64,000 nt of DNA, taken from positions 43,361,501 through 43,425,500 of the forward strand of contig CP136898.1 of the NCBI GenBank assembly GCA_034359265.1. Reading direction: 5' to 3'. The notes under the pieces were generated by a model, which made no database searches, was not told the DNA's origin, and worked only from the letters and a program-made list of their open reading frames with translations. Within the stretch, counting starts at the first letter, position 1. The number at the start of each line of letters is the position of its first letter. A program made the position numbers and the translations under genes. This document shows, in pieces, positions 21,791-34,131 of this stretch. The DNA comes from Canna indica (taxonomy: Eukaryota > Streptophyta > Magnoliopsida > Zingiberales > Cannaceae).

Positions 21791-23939
21791 TTTATCACAT
21801 AGAATTAATTGAATCTTTTAATGTTAGACTGCAACATTTCCTTACATTCCAATTTGCAATCCATTTAAGACCAAAAGAATTGAACACTAAGACAACACTA
21901 GTAATCTTTCAAATAACCAACTAGGATGAAGTTTCATCTTAAACTTTTAAGATGAATATTTAATATTTAACTAAAAGACCTCATGCAACACTAGTAAGCT
22001 TTACCTAACATCAAGGCAAGAGAATGTAAAACCACATTATTTGTATACAACTAATATGGTAAAATGTGGCTTCTCAACCGCAAACAAATTCTAAAGTGAA
22101 ACTTATTTTGATCACCAAAGTTGTTCAAATCCCCAAAGAAACTTATTCCACTGAATTAAAGTTCTCAATTTCAATAAAGAGTGAACCACATGGCTACATT
22201 TATTTTCTGGTCGTCTTTTAGGTTCTCTACAACTTATGTGTTCAATTATACAAAAAAGATTTTCTATCACGTGCCATAAAGGTAAACAATTAAACTAAAA
22301 TTAAGTTCACATCTGCTTCTCCTATTTAGTCCACACATTGCTAATGCAAATCTTTGTAAAATGACTCAATCAATCAGGGGTCCATTTCCATGAAGTCTAG
22401 CTGAAGAGACTTGTAACCAGAAAAGTATTTCATATAGATTATACATCCCCAATTTAAGGAAATGAATGCATATCATAATTACTAAGTTATTCCGGTGGTT
22501 ATTCTCATAGATTTTAACATTGAAATTTAAAATCTCTTGAATTGAATACAAGATGCTTTCTTTAAAAAAAAACACTGGGCTAAAATGAGAATTCAAGTGT
22601 GGTTGCTTTGGCCACCATCACGAAAATTAATCAACTATGCATGAGTAGCAACTAGCAAGATTTTACCATAACTGAGGAAGAAGTGCTCATAGAAGAACCA
22701 AAATAATTTTTTTCCTGTTAGAAGCCACAAGTGATATTGTAGCTATAAAAGATTAATTCAAGTAGGTTAAATGCTAAAGGAAAATGAACTTGTCCTTCAG
22801 AATAGGATTAAATTGGATAAAGAAGCTATGGACTTGATACTTAATTATTTGACATGCATTTCAACCTCTAGAAAAATATTTAAAAATGTTTAAAAGCAAT
22901 AATATTACAATTATTATAGCTAACAATGAAGGAATCATCATTAAACAGAAGTTCCCAAGAAAATCAACAATAATCTTAAGATGATACTAAGCTTAAAATC
23001 AGGTCATGTTAGAGATGACTCATAATAGTTTTAGCAGCAAAATTAACTAAGTCAGAACAAGAAATCAATTACTATAAGAGAATAAAATACTAGCAATGTA
23101 ATGAAAATTAATCCTACAAATTAAGAAATTTCAAATCAAATTGGTACACCCAAGCTTCATTAAGTAATTATTAACAAATTAAAAAAACCTCTCAAGTTTA
23201 GCAACATAGGGATAACTCATTATAGCAAATTGCACATATTAAGATGTATACAATGTTCATATTTGCTTTAAACTATGTGAAAATTGGTGTATAAAATTTA
23301 GGTAATCTAGTAAATATATATATCATTCACAATTTGTAGCTAATTGTAATCAATTCCTAACTTCCACATCAAGTATCTTTACAAATTAATCTCCTCTCAC
23401 CTAAAAATCAAAATTTTAGACCAACTAAGGAAACCAATTTCATTTTTGTCATTCACAATATGAATTTATAACCAAAACTTATCTTTTACACCAAAGTAAC
23501 AATGTGCTTAAATAATTCTCTAAACTAGAATCAAGGTTGAAGCTAAATAAATGAATCATGTTATACTTCAATATTATAGTTCACAATTTGTACTTGTAAC
23601 CATTTCCTAACATGCAAACAAAAGTGACAGCATGTTCATGTTCACAATCCTCTAACCATTTCCATTCATATTAATTAAACATCATTAAGATGCATACCAT
23701 GATATAGATAATTTTATTCAAAGTATATGTTCAATGAAAATATGAAAGGTACCTTTGGAGTCCCTAGATGCAATTTGATCGGCTGTGCAACAGTAGATTC
23801 TGATTGAACAAATCAATCAATCAGATCAATTTATACTTTCTTTTAGAAATAAATCGAGATTTGAAAATGCACAAGAAACAAACCGAGATGACCAAGATAT
23901 CGCAGTAGCGTGCGGTAGTGATGTTATCAATCAGAGATT
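21791..23939. other. Interior of CACTA E, no gene recognised
   Basis: AT-rich with no long frame. A short minus-strand block (about 23752-23790) is flanked by a good acceptor (TTGCACAG) and donor (GTACCT). Exon fragments of an unknown captured gene are therefore possible, but I cannot identify any. Confidence 0.35.
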
Positions 23940-24350
23940 TTTGACGATGTCAATGCCCGACGGTGGAGATGGCGCAGCGAATGGTTTAGGGATTGGAGGT
24001 GTCAGGAGGTGGCGTAGGGGGAGGTGTTGAAGGAGGTGGCACGGGAAGAGAACCGGCGAAGAGGTGGCGCATGGAGGTGTCGGGGGAGAGAGGATTGCAG
24101 GCTGCAGCGAAGAAAAAAAAAGGGGGAATGTACCGACGAGAGAGGTATCGCGGGGAGGTCTCGTAGGGAGAGAGGTGTCGTGGAGAGGTCTCGCAGGGAG
24201 AGGTGTCGCGGGGAGGTCTCACAGCGAGAGGTGTCACGGGAGAGAAATGTCGGGGGAGAGAGCTGGTGCGGCAAGGTGTTGGGGAAGAGAGGTGTCGCGG
24301 GGTGTCAGCTGCGAAAAAAACATGATGGAGAGGGATTTGTCAGGTTGAAG
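23940..24350. repeat. G/A-rich minisatellite-like block in CACTA E
   Basis: Degenerate repeats of 'gagaggtgtcgcggggaggtctcgc' type (period roughly 22-25 bp), strongly purine-rich on the plus strand. The repeats keep several frames open, which explains the 83- to 110-codon frames on both strands. No domain is recognisable in any of them. Confidence 0.6.
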
Positions 24351-24573
24351 TATTAGGTTTGGATTTATTTCGGTCAGCTGAGGGCGGGAAAAATACTATT
24401 TTAGCAAGTTAACAAGGGGGAAAAATATTTGGTCGACTGAAATAGAAGAGAGAGAAAATTATAGGCTGATTTACCAACCGATATTTTAATTTGTTGGTAA
24501 TTTTGTTGGTAATACCAACAAATTAAATCCGTTGGTAGTAAATTCGTGGGTGATGCTATATTTTCTTGTAGTG

Positions 24574-24977
24574 TCACTTGTGCAGGTAATGTGGATTGTC
24601 ATCAAAATGGTAATCCAGATTGCTTAATGGAGAGGTGTCTATGTGGATTACCTCTAAAGTGGTAATCTTGAATGAATGTTTAGAACAAAATTGGCCTCCT
24701 TAAACTCTAGCTTTTTTACAAGTACTTTGCTCCTCCCACGACTTCTCCCATGACATAATATTATAATAATATTATATAATATTACAATATTATATTATAC
24801 TATATTATATATATTTTTTTATATTATATTATATTACATTATTTTAATATTATATAATATTATATAATATTATATAATATAATAATATAATGTTATATTA
24901 TTATAATAATATAATAATATTATACTATAATATTATATTATATTATATTATATTATATTATATATTATATTATATTA

Positions 24978-25013
<36 letters not shown>

Positions 25014-25564
25014 ATATTATATTATATTAACAAGTTCTTTGCTCCTCCCACGATTTCTCCTATGGCATAATATTATAATAATATTATAATATTATATTAT
25101 ATTACATCATTTTAATATTATATTATATAATAATATAATAATATAATGTTATATTATTATAATAATACAATAATATTATACTATAATATTATATTATATA
25201 TATTCTATTATATTATATATTTTATTATGTTATATAATATAATATAATATATTATGTAATAATATATTATGTAATAATATATTATGTAATAATATATTAT
25301 GTAATATTATATTATATAATATGATTAATTATAATATTATAATATATTTATGAAAATGATATTTTCGGAAAGTATATCTCATTACTTGGTAATGTATTTG
25401 TTATACCAAATATGTCTATGTTAATTCTAGTAATCTTATCATAACATTACTTGTGCATACCAAATACTATATTCTACATTATCGATAATCTTTTTAGCAA
25501 TAATCTATCTGAAAGGTAATCTAGATTGCTTGATAATTTAAAAACTAATGCACCAAACGCCACC
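24574..25564. mobile_element. Partial second MITE of the 19247 family with AT arrays
   Basis: The flanks carry the same 'ggtaatgtggattgtc' and 'aggtaatctagattgc' phrases as 19247-19832. The right end reads GCACCAAACGCCACC followed by TTA, the inverted counterpart of a GGGGGCGTTTGGT end. The left end is lost at the edge of CACTA E. The middle is almost pure A/T. Confidence 0.5.
24719..25345. repeat. AT-rich array with a 312-bp tandem duplication
   Basis: Long runs of 'taatattata' words form dyads, and a TA dinucleotide run is seen at about 24978-25010. The leading block 'caagt.ctttgctcctcccacga.ttctcc' occurs at 24719 and again at 25031, exactly 312 bp later, each time followed by the same AT pattern. 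Confidence 0.75.
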
Positions 25565-26432
25565 TTAATGATCTTCATTTTCATCTCCTCCCCTATAAAT
25601 ATGTTGCATGCATTTGAATCGGGGGATTGAAAGAAAAAAGAAGTAATGCTCACATAATATATAGATATATGATACTTGGAAATATAAATGTCAACTTTGA
25701 TGAATAACGCTTGAGAAAAATCGCCTGATTGGGAAATATTTTCTTCAAGATAAAATGTGTGATGAAGACGAGAGGGAGAAGAGAAGGTTGTGAGTGTGGT
25801 GTGTTTTGATCCATGGAATATAAATAATATGTTTATAAAAATAGTAACCCTTAAATGAAAAAGTAAATAAATCTATAATTTTCAAAAAGATTCAAAATTA
25901 ATAAGATAATTAATTAAATTCAAAATTAAGCCGGTATAATTAATCAGATTCTATATTAATAAAAATCAAAATTAAGCCAACATAATTAATTGGATTTGAA
26001 ATTAAGTACGTAAATATAATTAATTGAATTTGAAAACTAAATAAATGAGAAATTAACCAAATTAAGCATGCATCAAATGGAGAAAAAACAATAACACGTA
26101 GAAGCGGCACGTGTTCACTAAAAATTATATTTTATATAATTTATAAATTTTGAAAATTTAAAAATCAAACAATAAACATGATTTAAATAGTGTGAAAAAT
26201 TTTAAAATTTATTCTTATTAATAGAAAATTAAACCGGCAATATTTGAAAAATAATCATAGTTAATTAAATGAAATTTTAAATTAGAATAGTTAAGCATAA
26301 TGAAATTATTTAAAAAATCAGAATTAATTATTTTTGAAATTAATTTAATTAGTAGATTACGTATGAAATTTTTTTTGGAAGGAAACGAATTCACGTGAAT
26401 GTGACATGTGTTAGACATGAAGATGTGTTTTA
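25565..26432. other. Unassigned AT-rich stretch
   Basis: No gene is recognised. A TATA-like 'cccctataaatatg' occurs near 25592, but no coding exon follows. Repeated 'ttaattaaattcaaaattaag' phrases at 25900-26010 look like short tandem reiteration. Confidence 0.45.
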
Positions 26433-26550
26433 TATAATATATATGATAAGATATCTAATTAATATTGGATTTAAAATCCTATTTGATACTACCTTTTATT
26501 TGCTATTCTGGCATATCGTATCCAATCTAGTGAATCAAATGAACTATTAT

Positions 26551-27965
26551 GAGTAAATTTCACGTATGGTCCCTCAACTTGATATTTCTTAACTATTATA
26601 TTCTTCATCTTCATTTCATAAATCAAAACTCCTTAAATTTTGTAAAATATATATGATAAGTCTCTATGACCGGCTATTACAAGTTTGATGACATGGCAGC
26701 CACTTCATCTTTCAAAATTTTCATAAATAGTCTCTGAACTTGACATTTCTTAAGTACTATATCCTTCATCTTCAATTTATAAGTCAAAATCGAAAAAAAA
26801 TTACAAAATATACACAACATATACAAATAAAAAATTCATGCCCCGACCCGACCCGAAAAAATTCATGCCCAACCCGGCTCGAAAAATTTTGTGCCCGGCC
26901 TGGCCCAAAAAATTTCGTGCCCGGCATGGAAAAATTCTTGCCGGGCCAGGCCGGAAAATTTTCGTGCTCGGCCCAGCCCAAAAAAATTCGTGCATTGCCC
27001 AGCCTATCCCGGCCCGGCTCGGGCCGACCCGAAAAAAATTGTGCCCTAGCCCGACCCGAAAAAAATTCGTGCCCAGCCCAAAAAAATTCATGCCCGGCCC
27101 AACCTTGCCCAGAAAAATTCATGCATTGCCCAGCCTGTCCTGACCTGGCTTAGGCCGACCAAAAAAAATCGTGCTCGAAAAGGCCTGGCCGGGTAAGAAT
27201 TTTTCCGGGCCAGGCCGGGCATAATTTTTTTTGGATCGGGCCGGGCACGAACTTTTTCGGGCAGGGCTGGGCACAAACTTTTCAAGTCGGGTCGTGCACG
27301 AATTTTTTTGGGCCAGGTCGAGCATGAATTTTTTCTTGTCGGCCCAAGCTGGGTTGGGACAGGATGGGCAATGCACGTATTTTTCCGGGCAAGGTTGGGC
27401 CAAGCATGATTTTTTTGGGCTAGACACGAATTTTTTTCGAGTCGACCCGGGACACAAATTTTTTCGGGTCGGCCCGAGCCGGGTCGGCCCGAGCCGGGTC
27501 GGGACAGGTTGGGTAATGCATGAATTTTTTCAGACCGGGCCAAGCACGAATTTTTCCCGACCTGACCAGATAAGAATTTTTCCATGCCAGGCCGGGCATG
27601 AAATTTTTTGGACCGGGTCGGACAAATAATTTTTCGTGCCGGGTTGGGCACGAATTTTTTCGAATCGGGCCGGGGCATGAATTTTTTATTTGTATATGTT
27701 GTGTATATTTTGTGAATTTTTTCTGATTTAGCTTATAAAGTGAAGATGAATGATATAGTACTTAAGAAATGCCAAGTTCAGATACCATTTATGAAAATTT
27801 TCAAAAATAACGTGGTTGCCACGTCATCAAATTTGCAATAGTCAGTCATAGGAACTTATCAGATATATTTTATAAAATTTAAGAAGTTTTAGTTTATGAA
27901 ATAAAGATGAAGAATATAATAGTCTAAGATGAGTCAAGTTGAAAGATCATAAGTGAAATTTATTC
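26551..27965. mobile_element. Mutator-like foldback element with GC-rich arrays
   Basis: The ends GAGTAAATTTCAC and GTGAAATTTATTC are inverted repeats. GAACTATTAT is duplicated at 26541-26550 and 27966-27975. Arms of roughly 600 bp fold back: the outer parts are single-copy ('ggtccctcaacttgatatttctt'), and the inner parts are arrays of a roughly 20-30 bp 'gcccggcccgaaaaaattcgt' unit. The first copy of the host block has the empty site at 16910-16919 (GAATTATTAT). The long frames on both strands (26740-27678) come from the stop-poor array and are not genes. Confidence 0.85.
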
Positions 27966-28181
27966 GAACTATTATTGTGTTCGTTGCAATCAATCCCTAA
28001 TCCTTAAATATTCTTTGCGGGCAATTATTCACACCTCTTATTTTCCACTACATATTGTAATCATGATACATTAACATCAACTCACGTGAACATATAATTG
28101 CAACAAATTAACCCTAACTAGTATTATACGTGAACATATAATTTAATGTTTTCTATGTTGATATTCTTCCTTTTCTTGTAG

Positions 28182-28456
28182 GTCGTCGTGCCAAACCCGA
28201 GGCATCAACTCATCCCGAAGAGAAACCAAAAATGCCCGAGACATCAACTCGTCCCGAGGAGAAATCAGAAAAGCCCGATATATCAACTCATCCGCATAAG
28301 AAACCAATTGAAAGCCTGAGCTATTACGTACTAAAGATCTCAAAGCAGAGAACCAAGGACACGCATACGGTGGAAATTATGAAGATCATGTTCCAATCGC
28401 AAATTTTCAACACGACATGTATGTGTAAGAAAATAATTATGCATAGACTACATTAA
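28182..28456 (+). pseudogene. Membrane-protein gene fragment, second exon
   Basis: It starts at a good acceptor (CTTTTCTTGTAG) and is in phase with the exon ending at 16480. It encodes 'GRRAKPEASTHPEEKPKMPE' and continues with three imperfect 14-15 residue repeats of a K-P-E-x-S-T-H/R-P-E-E-K pattern. 'ESLSYYVLKISKQRT' follows, ending 'CMCKKIIMHRLH' at 28456. A donor near 28423 (GTGTAAG) could end the exon earlier. With the 16372 exon it would give a short basic, repeat-bearing cytosolic tail. I do not recognise a family, and no kinase domain follows. Confidence 0.45.
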
Positions 28457-28696
28457 TTAATATATAATACATGTATTGGCTGGTGTGAGAAGGAGAAAGC
28501 AAGGATTATCTTGAAATAGTTAATGGTCGATGTTTCGAAGCTAAGTAAAATGTTGTATGGAAAATATTATGTATTTTGATGTAAATTTGTTTTGAAGTAT
28601 AACTTGAACTAATTATAGGATCATTTTTATCAACAATAAACTCACTTATCAGCTAATGAAATATGTACTAGTCGAGAAAGTTTTCATGTGAGGTTT
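28457..28696. other. Short spacer, nothing recognised
   Basis: AT-rich sequence between the exon-like block and the LTR start. No gene seen. Confidence 0.4.
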
Positions 28697-28912
28697 GTCG
28701 GCTTAAAATTTTTAACATTAGTCTTAATCTCGATTTTAATGATAACAAATTCAGAACTAATATTTCTTTAAGAAATAATTTCAGGTTCCAAATTGAGTAG
28801 CATAAGACGTCCGCGATCGAAAGATTGACACGATATCAAAAAAATCAGATGAATGTTGGTCGGCACTCGGAAGTCAACTATAAGTTAGAGTCTAGGTTTG
28901 GGGTATTTAGAT

Positions 28913-29622
28913 TAGGGGTGAGCAAAAAAAACCGATTTTCCGGTTAACCGGAAAATCGGTCCGAAACCGAACCGGTTTTTCCGGTTAATCGAACCGGTTT
29001 TTTCGGTTTCGGTTTTTTTTTTTGGACAAATCGGTTTTCGGTTTCGGTTTCGGTCCGAGAGGTAAAAAGTCCACCGGTTTCGGTTAACCGACCGGTTGAA
29101 TATAATTTATTAATTTTTAATTATATATATATATATAATGATTTATAAATTATAAAAAATTATAAAAAATTACAGAAAATTATAAAAAATTATAAAAAAA
29201 TTATAAAAAATATAAAAAAAAATATTTTTTAAAAAATAAAAATATTAAAAAAATCAAAAAAATATTTAAAATATTTAAAAAAATCAAAAAAAAATAAAAA
29301 ATAAAAATAAAAATATTAGTTTTTGTAGAACATTATCTTGGTTCAATGGTTTCACTTTTTTTTTCTTTTTTCTCAATGAGAATTTGCTATTTATTTAGAT
29401 TTTTCTCCATGATTTGCATATATTATTATGTTTGTAGGTTAAAAAAATTTATTGGTTAACCGAAAATTATCGGTTAACCGAACCGAAAAAATCGAAACCG
29501 AAATAGCGGTTAACCGAAGTTAATCGACTGATTTACGGTTAATGATTTTGAAAAATCGAAGTTAATGGACCGGTTTTTTTTTTTTGCTAATGGACCGGTT
29601 AACCGGTCCATGCTCACCCCTA
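28913..29622. mobile_element. hAT-type MITE
   Basis: The ends are TAGGGGTGAGCA and TGCTCACCCCTA, perfect 12-bp inverted repeats. The 8-bp duplication ATTTAGAT flanks it (28905-28912 and 29623-29630). Inside are many 'ccggttaaccgg' palindromes near both ends around an A/T-rich core. It has no coding capacity; the 8-bp duplication and TAGGG ends place it in the hAT superfamily. Confidence 0.92.
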
Positions 29623-32179
29623 ATTTAGATTGATTGTAAATCCTCTAAATGATGATGATGTAATCCGAAATCCAAAACCGAGATCTGAAACCTGAGAGTT
29701 GAAAATTTAGCCTAAGCCTGAATATTGGCCACAGGTTGAACCAGTGCCTTGTCTGCCTATAAAACTTGGTTCTAAGCCTTCCTATGACTCTCTAATGTTC
29801 CTTGAGCTATCATTTGGTGATCTACAAGCCTTCTTGAGCCATTATTTTGTTGAAATCCTAATTTGAGCCCTACTACGTTTGATTAAGCCGTGTTCTTGAG
29901 ACATATAGAGGAGCTAGAATCTCTTGGTTGGAGCTAAGTATTTTATTGTTTGAATTGTTGCCTCATTTACTTGTGTTTTTTTTTCTTTATTTCATTGTAT
30001 TTAGTGTTAGTGTTTGACCTAGGTTGATTAGGTCAAAGTTTGGGTGGTTGCTTTGGTGTAGAGGCATAAGTCCATCTTTGTGATCTAGGATTATAGTGTC
30101 CATAGGAAAGTGGGGTGGGAAGTGCCTTTGGGGAGAAGGCGTAGACTTTCCGGTGTAAAAGTCTTTGTTGTAAAGGAACTTTTAGTAGAATTAGGTTTGA
30201 AATCCTAAGCGGGGTGCTTAGATAGTGGAGTAGGTGAGGTTGCTGAACCATTATAAATCTCTTATGTTTGTATTGACAAATTTGTGTGCATATTTGCTTC
30301 TACGATTAATTGATAAAAGTTGTGTATTTCCCAAGTTGAAAGAAACCGATTAAAATTTGGAATCAAGTTAAAACTTATAGGAAACACACTATTCACCTCT
30401 CACTACAAAATAAATGTCATCTACTAACGGACAATATTACTAACAGCAAGAAAATTTGTTAGTGAATGCAACTTCTGCAAATGGAAACAACAATCATGGC
30501 TAAAAGTGATATTCTATACCAACGGACAAGCTTTGTCGTTGGTGTAAAGCAAACTAATACTAACAAATTATTTATCTATTAGTAAAATTACTAATAGATT
30601 TCATGAATCCATTAGTGAAGCATCTTTTGTACTAACGAATTTTATGAACCATTACTAAAATTAAGTCGCCTTTGTTTTCTTAACCCGCAAACAAAATTCA
30701 TTTTTTTCCGTGAATAAAAGATTAATCTGCCCTTTTTTTCTTACACACTACAACATAAGTCTCAATTAGATGTTGGGATATATGGTGACTTATCAATTCA
30801 ACCATTTTTATGTTGCGCTACACATAGATTTTATGGTGTGGGGGCGGAGCCCCGGGAGCTTTTTTTGGGACCTTTAGCAAACACATAAATTTTTTTATGT
30901 GTGTATTAATTTTCTCGTATTCGTGCTCTAATTACACGAGGAAAAAACACAGTTTCTAATTTCTCTCCCGTAATCGTGCCTAATCACTAAAGGATTTTAT
31001 GGATCGTTACTAAAATTAATCAATTTTTTTCTTAACCTCCAAATTAACAAAACCCATGAGTAAAACCCTTTTTTTTCCACGAACAAAAAATAATCTGTGT
31101 CAAAAATTAATCCACCTACTTCTCCTGCCTTTCTCCTTCTCCAGCGTCGCGTTTAATTGCTGATCAAATTTGTACATATATAATTTTTTTTATTTTTTCA
31201 TATTTTTCGTCATCTCATTTTTATTTTGTTCCAACTAACCAAAATATTTCTTCCCGCGCCCAAATCACCTGTGCCTACTCACACCCCAATCACCCGCGCC
31301 AAACATTCCACCATCACTTACTCTCCATTTTTTCTCCCGCATCCGCTCAACCTCCTGCCACACTCATTTCCGCACCTTTCTCTCTTGCATCCGCTCACCT
31401 CCACTGCTCGTCTCCAGCGCCGATCTCTTGCCGCCGATCTTCTCCGCACGTCTCACTACTAGAATTATCGTCATCACCGACGGCTCAAACCGTGGTTGAA
31501 CCGTCGGTTATAGAAATCACGGATGGCGCAAACCGTGGCAAAAAGCCGTCATTGATGAGCATGTCTCAGATAAGTTGTGACAGCCGAGCGCGACCGTCAC
31601 ATGTAATCATCAGCGACAACCGCGTGCGCTGTCACTGATTAAAAAACATCAGTGACAGCTCCTGACAGCTTCAGGAGCTGTCACTGATACCAACCACCAG
31701 CAACGGCCCAGTCTCGTCGGTGATACTATTAGCAATTGTGATATTTGGTGCTGCCCACACCATCCACCATTTACGATAAGCTTTCAGCCACGGCCCAGTC
31801 CCGTCGGTGATACTAGATACTATTAGCAACCGTGATATTTGGTGCTGCCCAAACCATCTGCCATTTACGATAAGCTTTCAGCCACGGCTTAGTGACGGTA
31901 AAATGTGGGTAAGCCGTGGCTAAAGGTGTATCCTATAACTAAAAAAATTGAAAATTTTATAAATTCTTGTATACAATGATATATCGACTACAAACTATTT
32001 TCAATCACATATTACAATCAGAAAACATCATACACATGCATTTGAAACCAAACATACAAGTTTTAGATAAATATCATCAATATCAGCCTCAAACCGGAGG
32101 CAAACTATTATCAAAATATTATCTATATACAACCAAGAATAAAAATATAAATAAAATACAATTAATCAAAATCTCACGA

Positions 32180-33830
32180 CTGCGGTGGAGGTGGTGGAGT
32201 CGACAACGACTGGGTCGAGGAGGACGACGGTTGCGACATCATCGGTAGAAGCCCAGTATGAGACGCAATCTGAGTGAGGAGTGTCTGCATGTTCTAGATT
32301 GTCCGTCTCAACTCGTCATTCGCCCGCCTCTGCTCTTGCATCTCCAGCCTCTACTGGGTGAGCTCCAACTCCATAGTCGCTATCCGGCTCTGGTCCTACG
32401 CTCGGGATGTCGAGGGCCGCTCACCCGTAGTTGGAGGGCTCGGAGCCCCAAGTGGCCCGAGCACGGCGCGTGCATCGCCACTGTCTGTAAAGCCATAAAC
32501 ACGATTGTGCTCCCAGCCACCTGCGGCCTCCACCCAAGCTCCTGCGTCGAACTGCTCCGGTGTTCCTCCACGCTCGATCACAGTACTCGTGTAAGTTTTC
32601 TACACGTGTTTATATTTTAAATATATATAAACTATAAATAAAAATTGTGTAAATCAAATAGACATATATAAATACTTACCATTATGATGGAGGCTCTGCT
32701 ATCAATGTAGTCCCCCGCTCCTCGTCGACGACGGTGGGTGCGCTCAAACACCTCCACCTTCGACAGGCGTTGGATGGTGTCGTCCTCCGTCACACGCGTC
32801 TTACATTAGAAATCAAATACATTAGTAGCATTATACATAATATATAATTTAATTAAAAATAATTAAATTATACATACCATACGACGCTCATGAATCGCAA
32901 AAGAGATGGAGCCAGCTGTGTGGAGCGTGCCCGTGCCGTCCCCCCCGAACATGCAATTTCTCGACGCAGTCCGAGAGACCTCTTGCCACTCAGGTGTGGC
33001 CCACCGCTCAACGAGCTGGTCCCACACAGGGCCAGGAATCCACTCGGGGGCATATCCCCGAGTCTGCCCTATCTGTGTGGCCCCCAGCCTTCTCATCACG
33101 GTCTGATGGGCCTGCTGAAGCAGCCCGTTATAGCGAGTGCGGGCAACACGCTCCCATGCAGCCTCCACAAAAGTGGTTTGGTCCTCCGGCCATGTATAAT
33201 GAGCCTGCAAAATTTTTTTATTATCGATGAATATTTAATATATATTAATATTAATTTAATAAGTATACTTACCGTGAACTCTCGCCACAATAATTCCATA
33301 TGCTCACGGGGCACGTGCGACCATGTAGGCCATGCCCCGCGCATAAACTTCCGGATCGTCCCCGCTATCGTGCGAGGGACGTCCTCCTGCTCAAATCTGC
33401 ACAAAATATAAATTCATAATATGATATTTTGAAATAAATAAATTATAAGAAATAATTGATGCATATACTTACCGTCTTTCGCGCACACTAACTGCTCTGC
33501 GTAGTGCTCCCTTGGGTGGCGGAGGGAGAATTATATTAGGCCCTCGTGGCCTACGTCTCGAAGACGACGGATCTGGATCTGCGGAGGGTGGCGGAGGGAT
33601 GGTAGCCGAAGGTGAAGGGATGGTGGCCAGATCAGGTGAGGGAATGATGGACGGATCAGGTGGGGGATGGTGGCTGGTGGCTGGAGATGGGGGGATGGTG
33701 GCCGGAGGTGGGGGGATGGTGGTGGAAGGTGAAGGGTTAGTGGATACAGGTGGGGCGGGTGGTAATCGTCGGGGGGTCCTACGAGGAATGCCTCCTCGAG
33801 AACTGATATCTTGAACTATAGCTGTAAAAA
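32180..33830 (-). pseudogene. CACTA C second gene (plant transposase Ptta/En/Spm type)
   Basis: Minus-strand exons in order: about 33825-33470 (Pro/Thr/Ser-rich, like D), about 33405-33270 ('RFEQEDVPRTIAGTIRKFMRGAWPTWSHVP'), 33206-32880, about 32805-32690, and 32592-32180. The third exon has 'YTWPEDQTTFVEAAWERVARTRYN', 'TRGYAPEWIPGPVWDQLVERWATPEWQEVS' and 'SISFAIHERRM'. The last has 'GTPEQFDAGAWVEAAGGWEHNRVYGFTDSGDARAVLGPLG' and a Gln/Glu-rich coiled coil. The start codon seems changed (ATA where D has ATG). The splice donor after HERRM is intact (GTATGT). This is the best preserved copy of the gene together with D. Confidence 0.78.
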
Positions 33831-33899
33831 ATTAATATAATTAGATTATATATAATAGATTAATAGATATATTTAATAATTGAATATATATACTTCACA

Positions 33900-34131
33900 T
33901 TTACAATTATTCGTCATCGTCTTTATCATCATCTGTGTAATACTCTTCTTCTTGTTCTTCTGTATCGGAATCTTGAAATTATTCTTCGTCTCCCTCATCA
34001 TCATTCTGTCCTTCCTCAACTTCATTATCGTCGTCATCAACGTATTCTATTTCCAATTGAACTAACTCTGTGTCATCATTCTCGAGTATTGGACTAACTC
34101 GTTCCACTTCGGAAGGACCTTCTTCTTGATA
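33900..34131 (-). pseudogene. CACTA C transposase, acidic tail only
   Basis: The minus strand encodes 'EGPSEVERVSPILENDDTEL', then 'LEIEYVDDDDNEVEEGQNDD', then an acidic end, almost identical to D (50043-50250) and offset by one frame change. Everything upstream in the gene is missing. Confidence 0.75.

Larger units (their letters stand above)
21361..24573. mobile_element. Non-autonomous CACTA element E
   Basis: The left end CACTACAAGAAAATG matches the right end inverted (...ATTTTCTTGTAGTG), giving a 14-bp terminal repeat. The left subterminal zone (21380-21790) has about six units of 'aaattagagacgcaatttatattgcgtctc'. The right zone has 'accaac.aatt..gttggt' phrases. The interior is non-coding except for a GC-rich block at 23940-24350. 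No 3-bp duplication is clear (TTT versus TCA). With no transposase it must be mobilised in trans. Confidence 0.82.
31454..34131 (-). mobile_element. CACTA element C, truncated, nested in F
   Basis: The plus-strand left end is CACTACTAGAATTATCG with subterminal 'accgacggctcaaaccgtggttgaaccgtcgg' hairpins. It is nearly identical to the left end of D (47709). Genes run on the minus strand: second gene 33820-32180, then, further right, only the acidic tail of the transposase (to 34131). There the match to D stops within the codons after 'tatcaagaag' and unrelated F sequence begins. The transposase proper and the right terminus are lost. Confidence 0.85.

Noticed and set aside
23986..24356. Frames of 83-110 codons on both strands in the purine-rich block
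   Set aside because: Overlapping frames on both strands of a degenerate tandem repeat, no domain, no family conservation visible.
26740..27678. Long frames on both strands (up to 196 codons)
   Set aside because: They lie in the inverted arms of a foldback element made of a stop-poor GC-rich repeat; the peptides are repeats of the same few residues in every frame.
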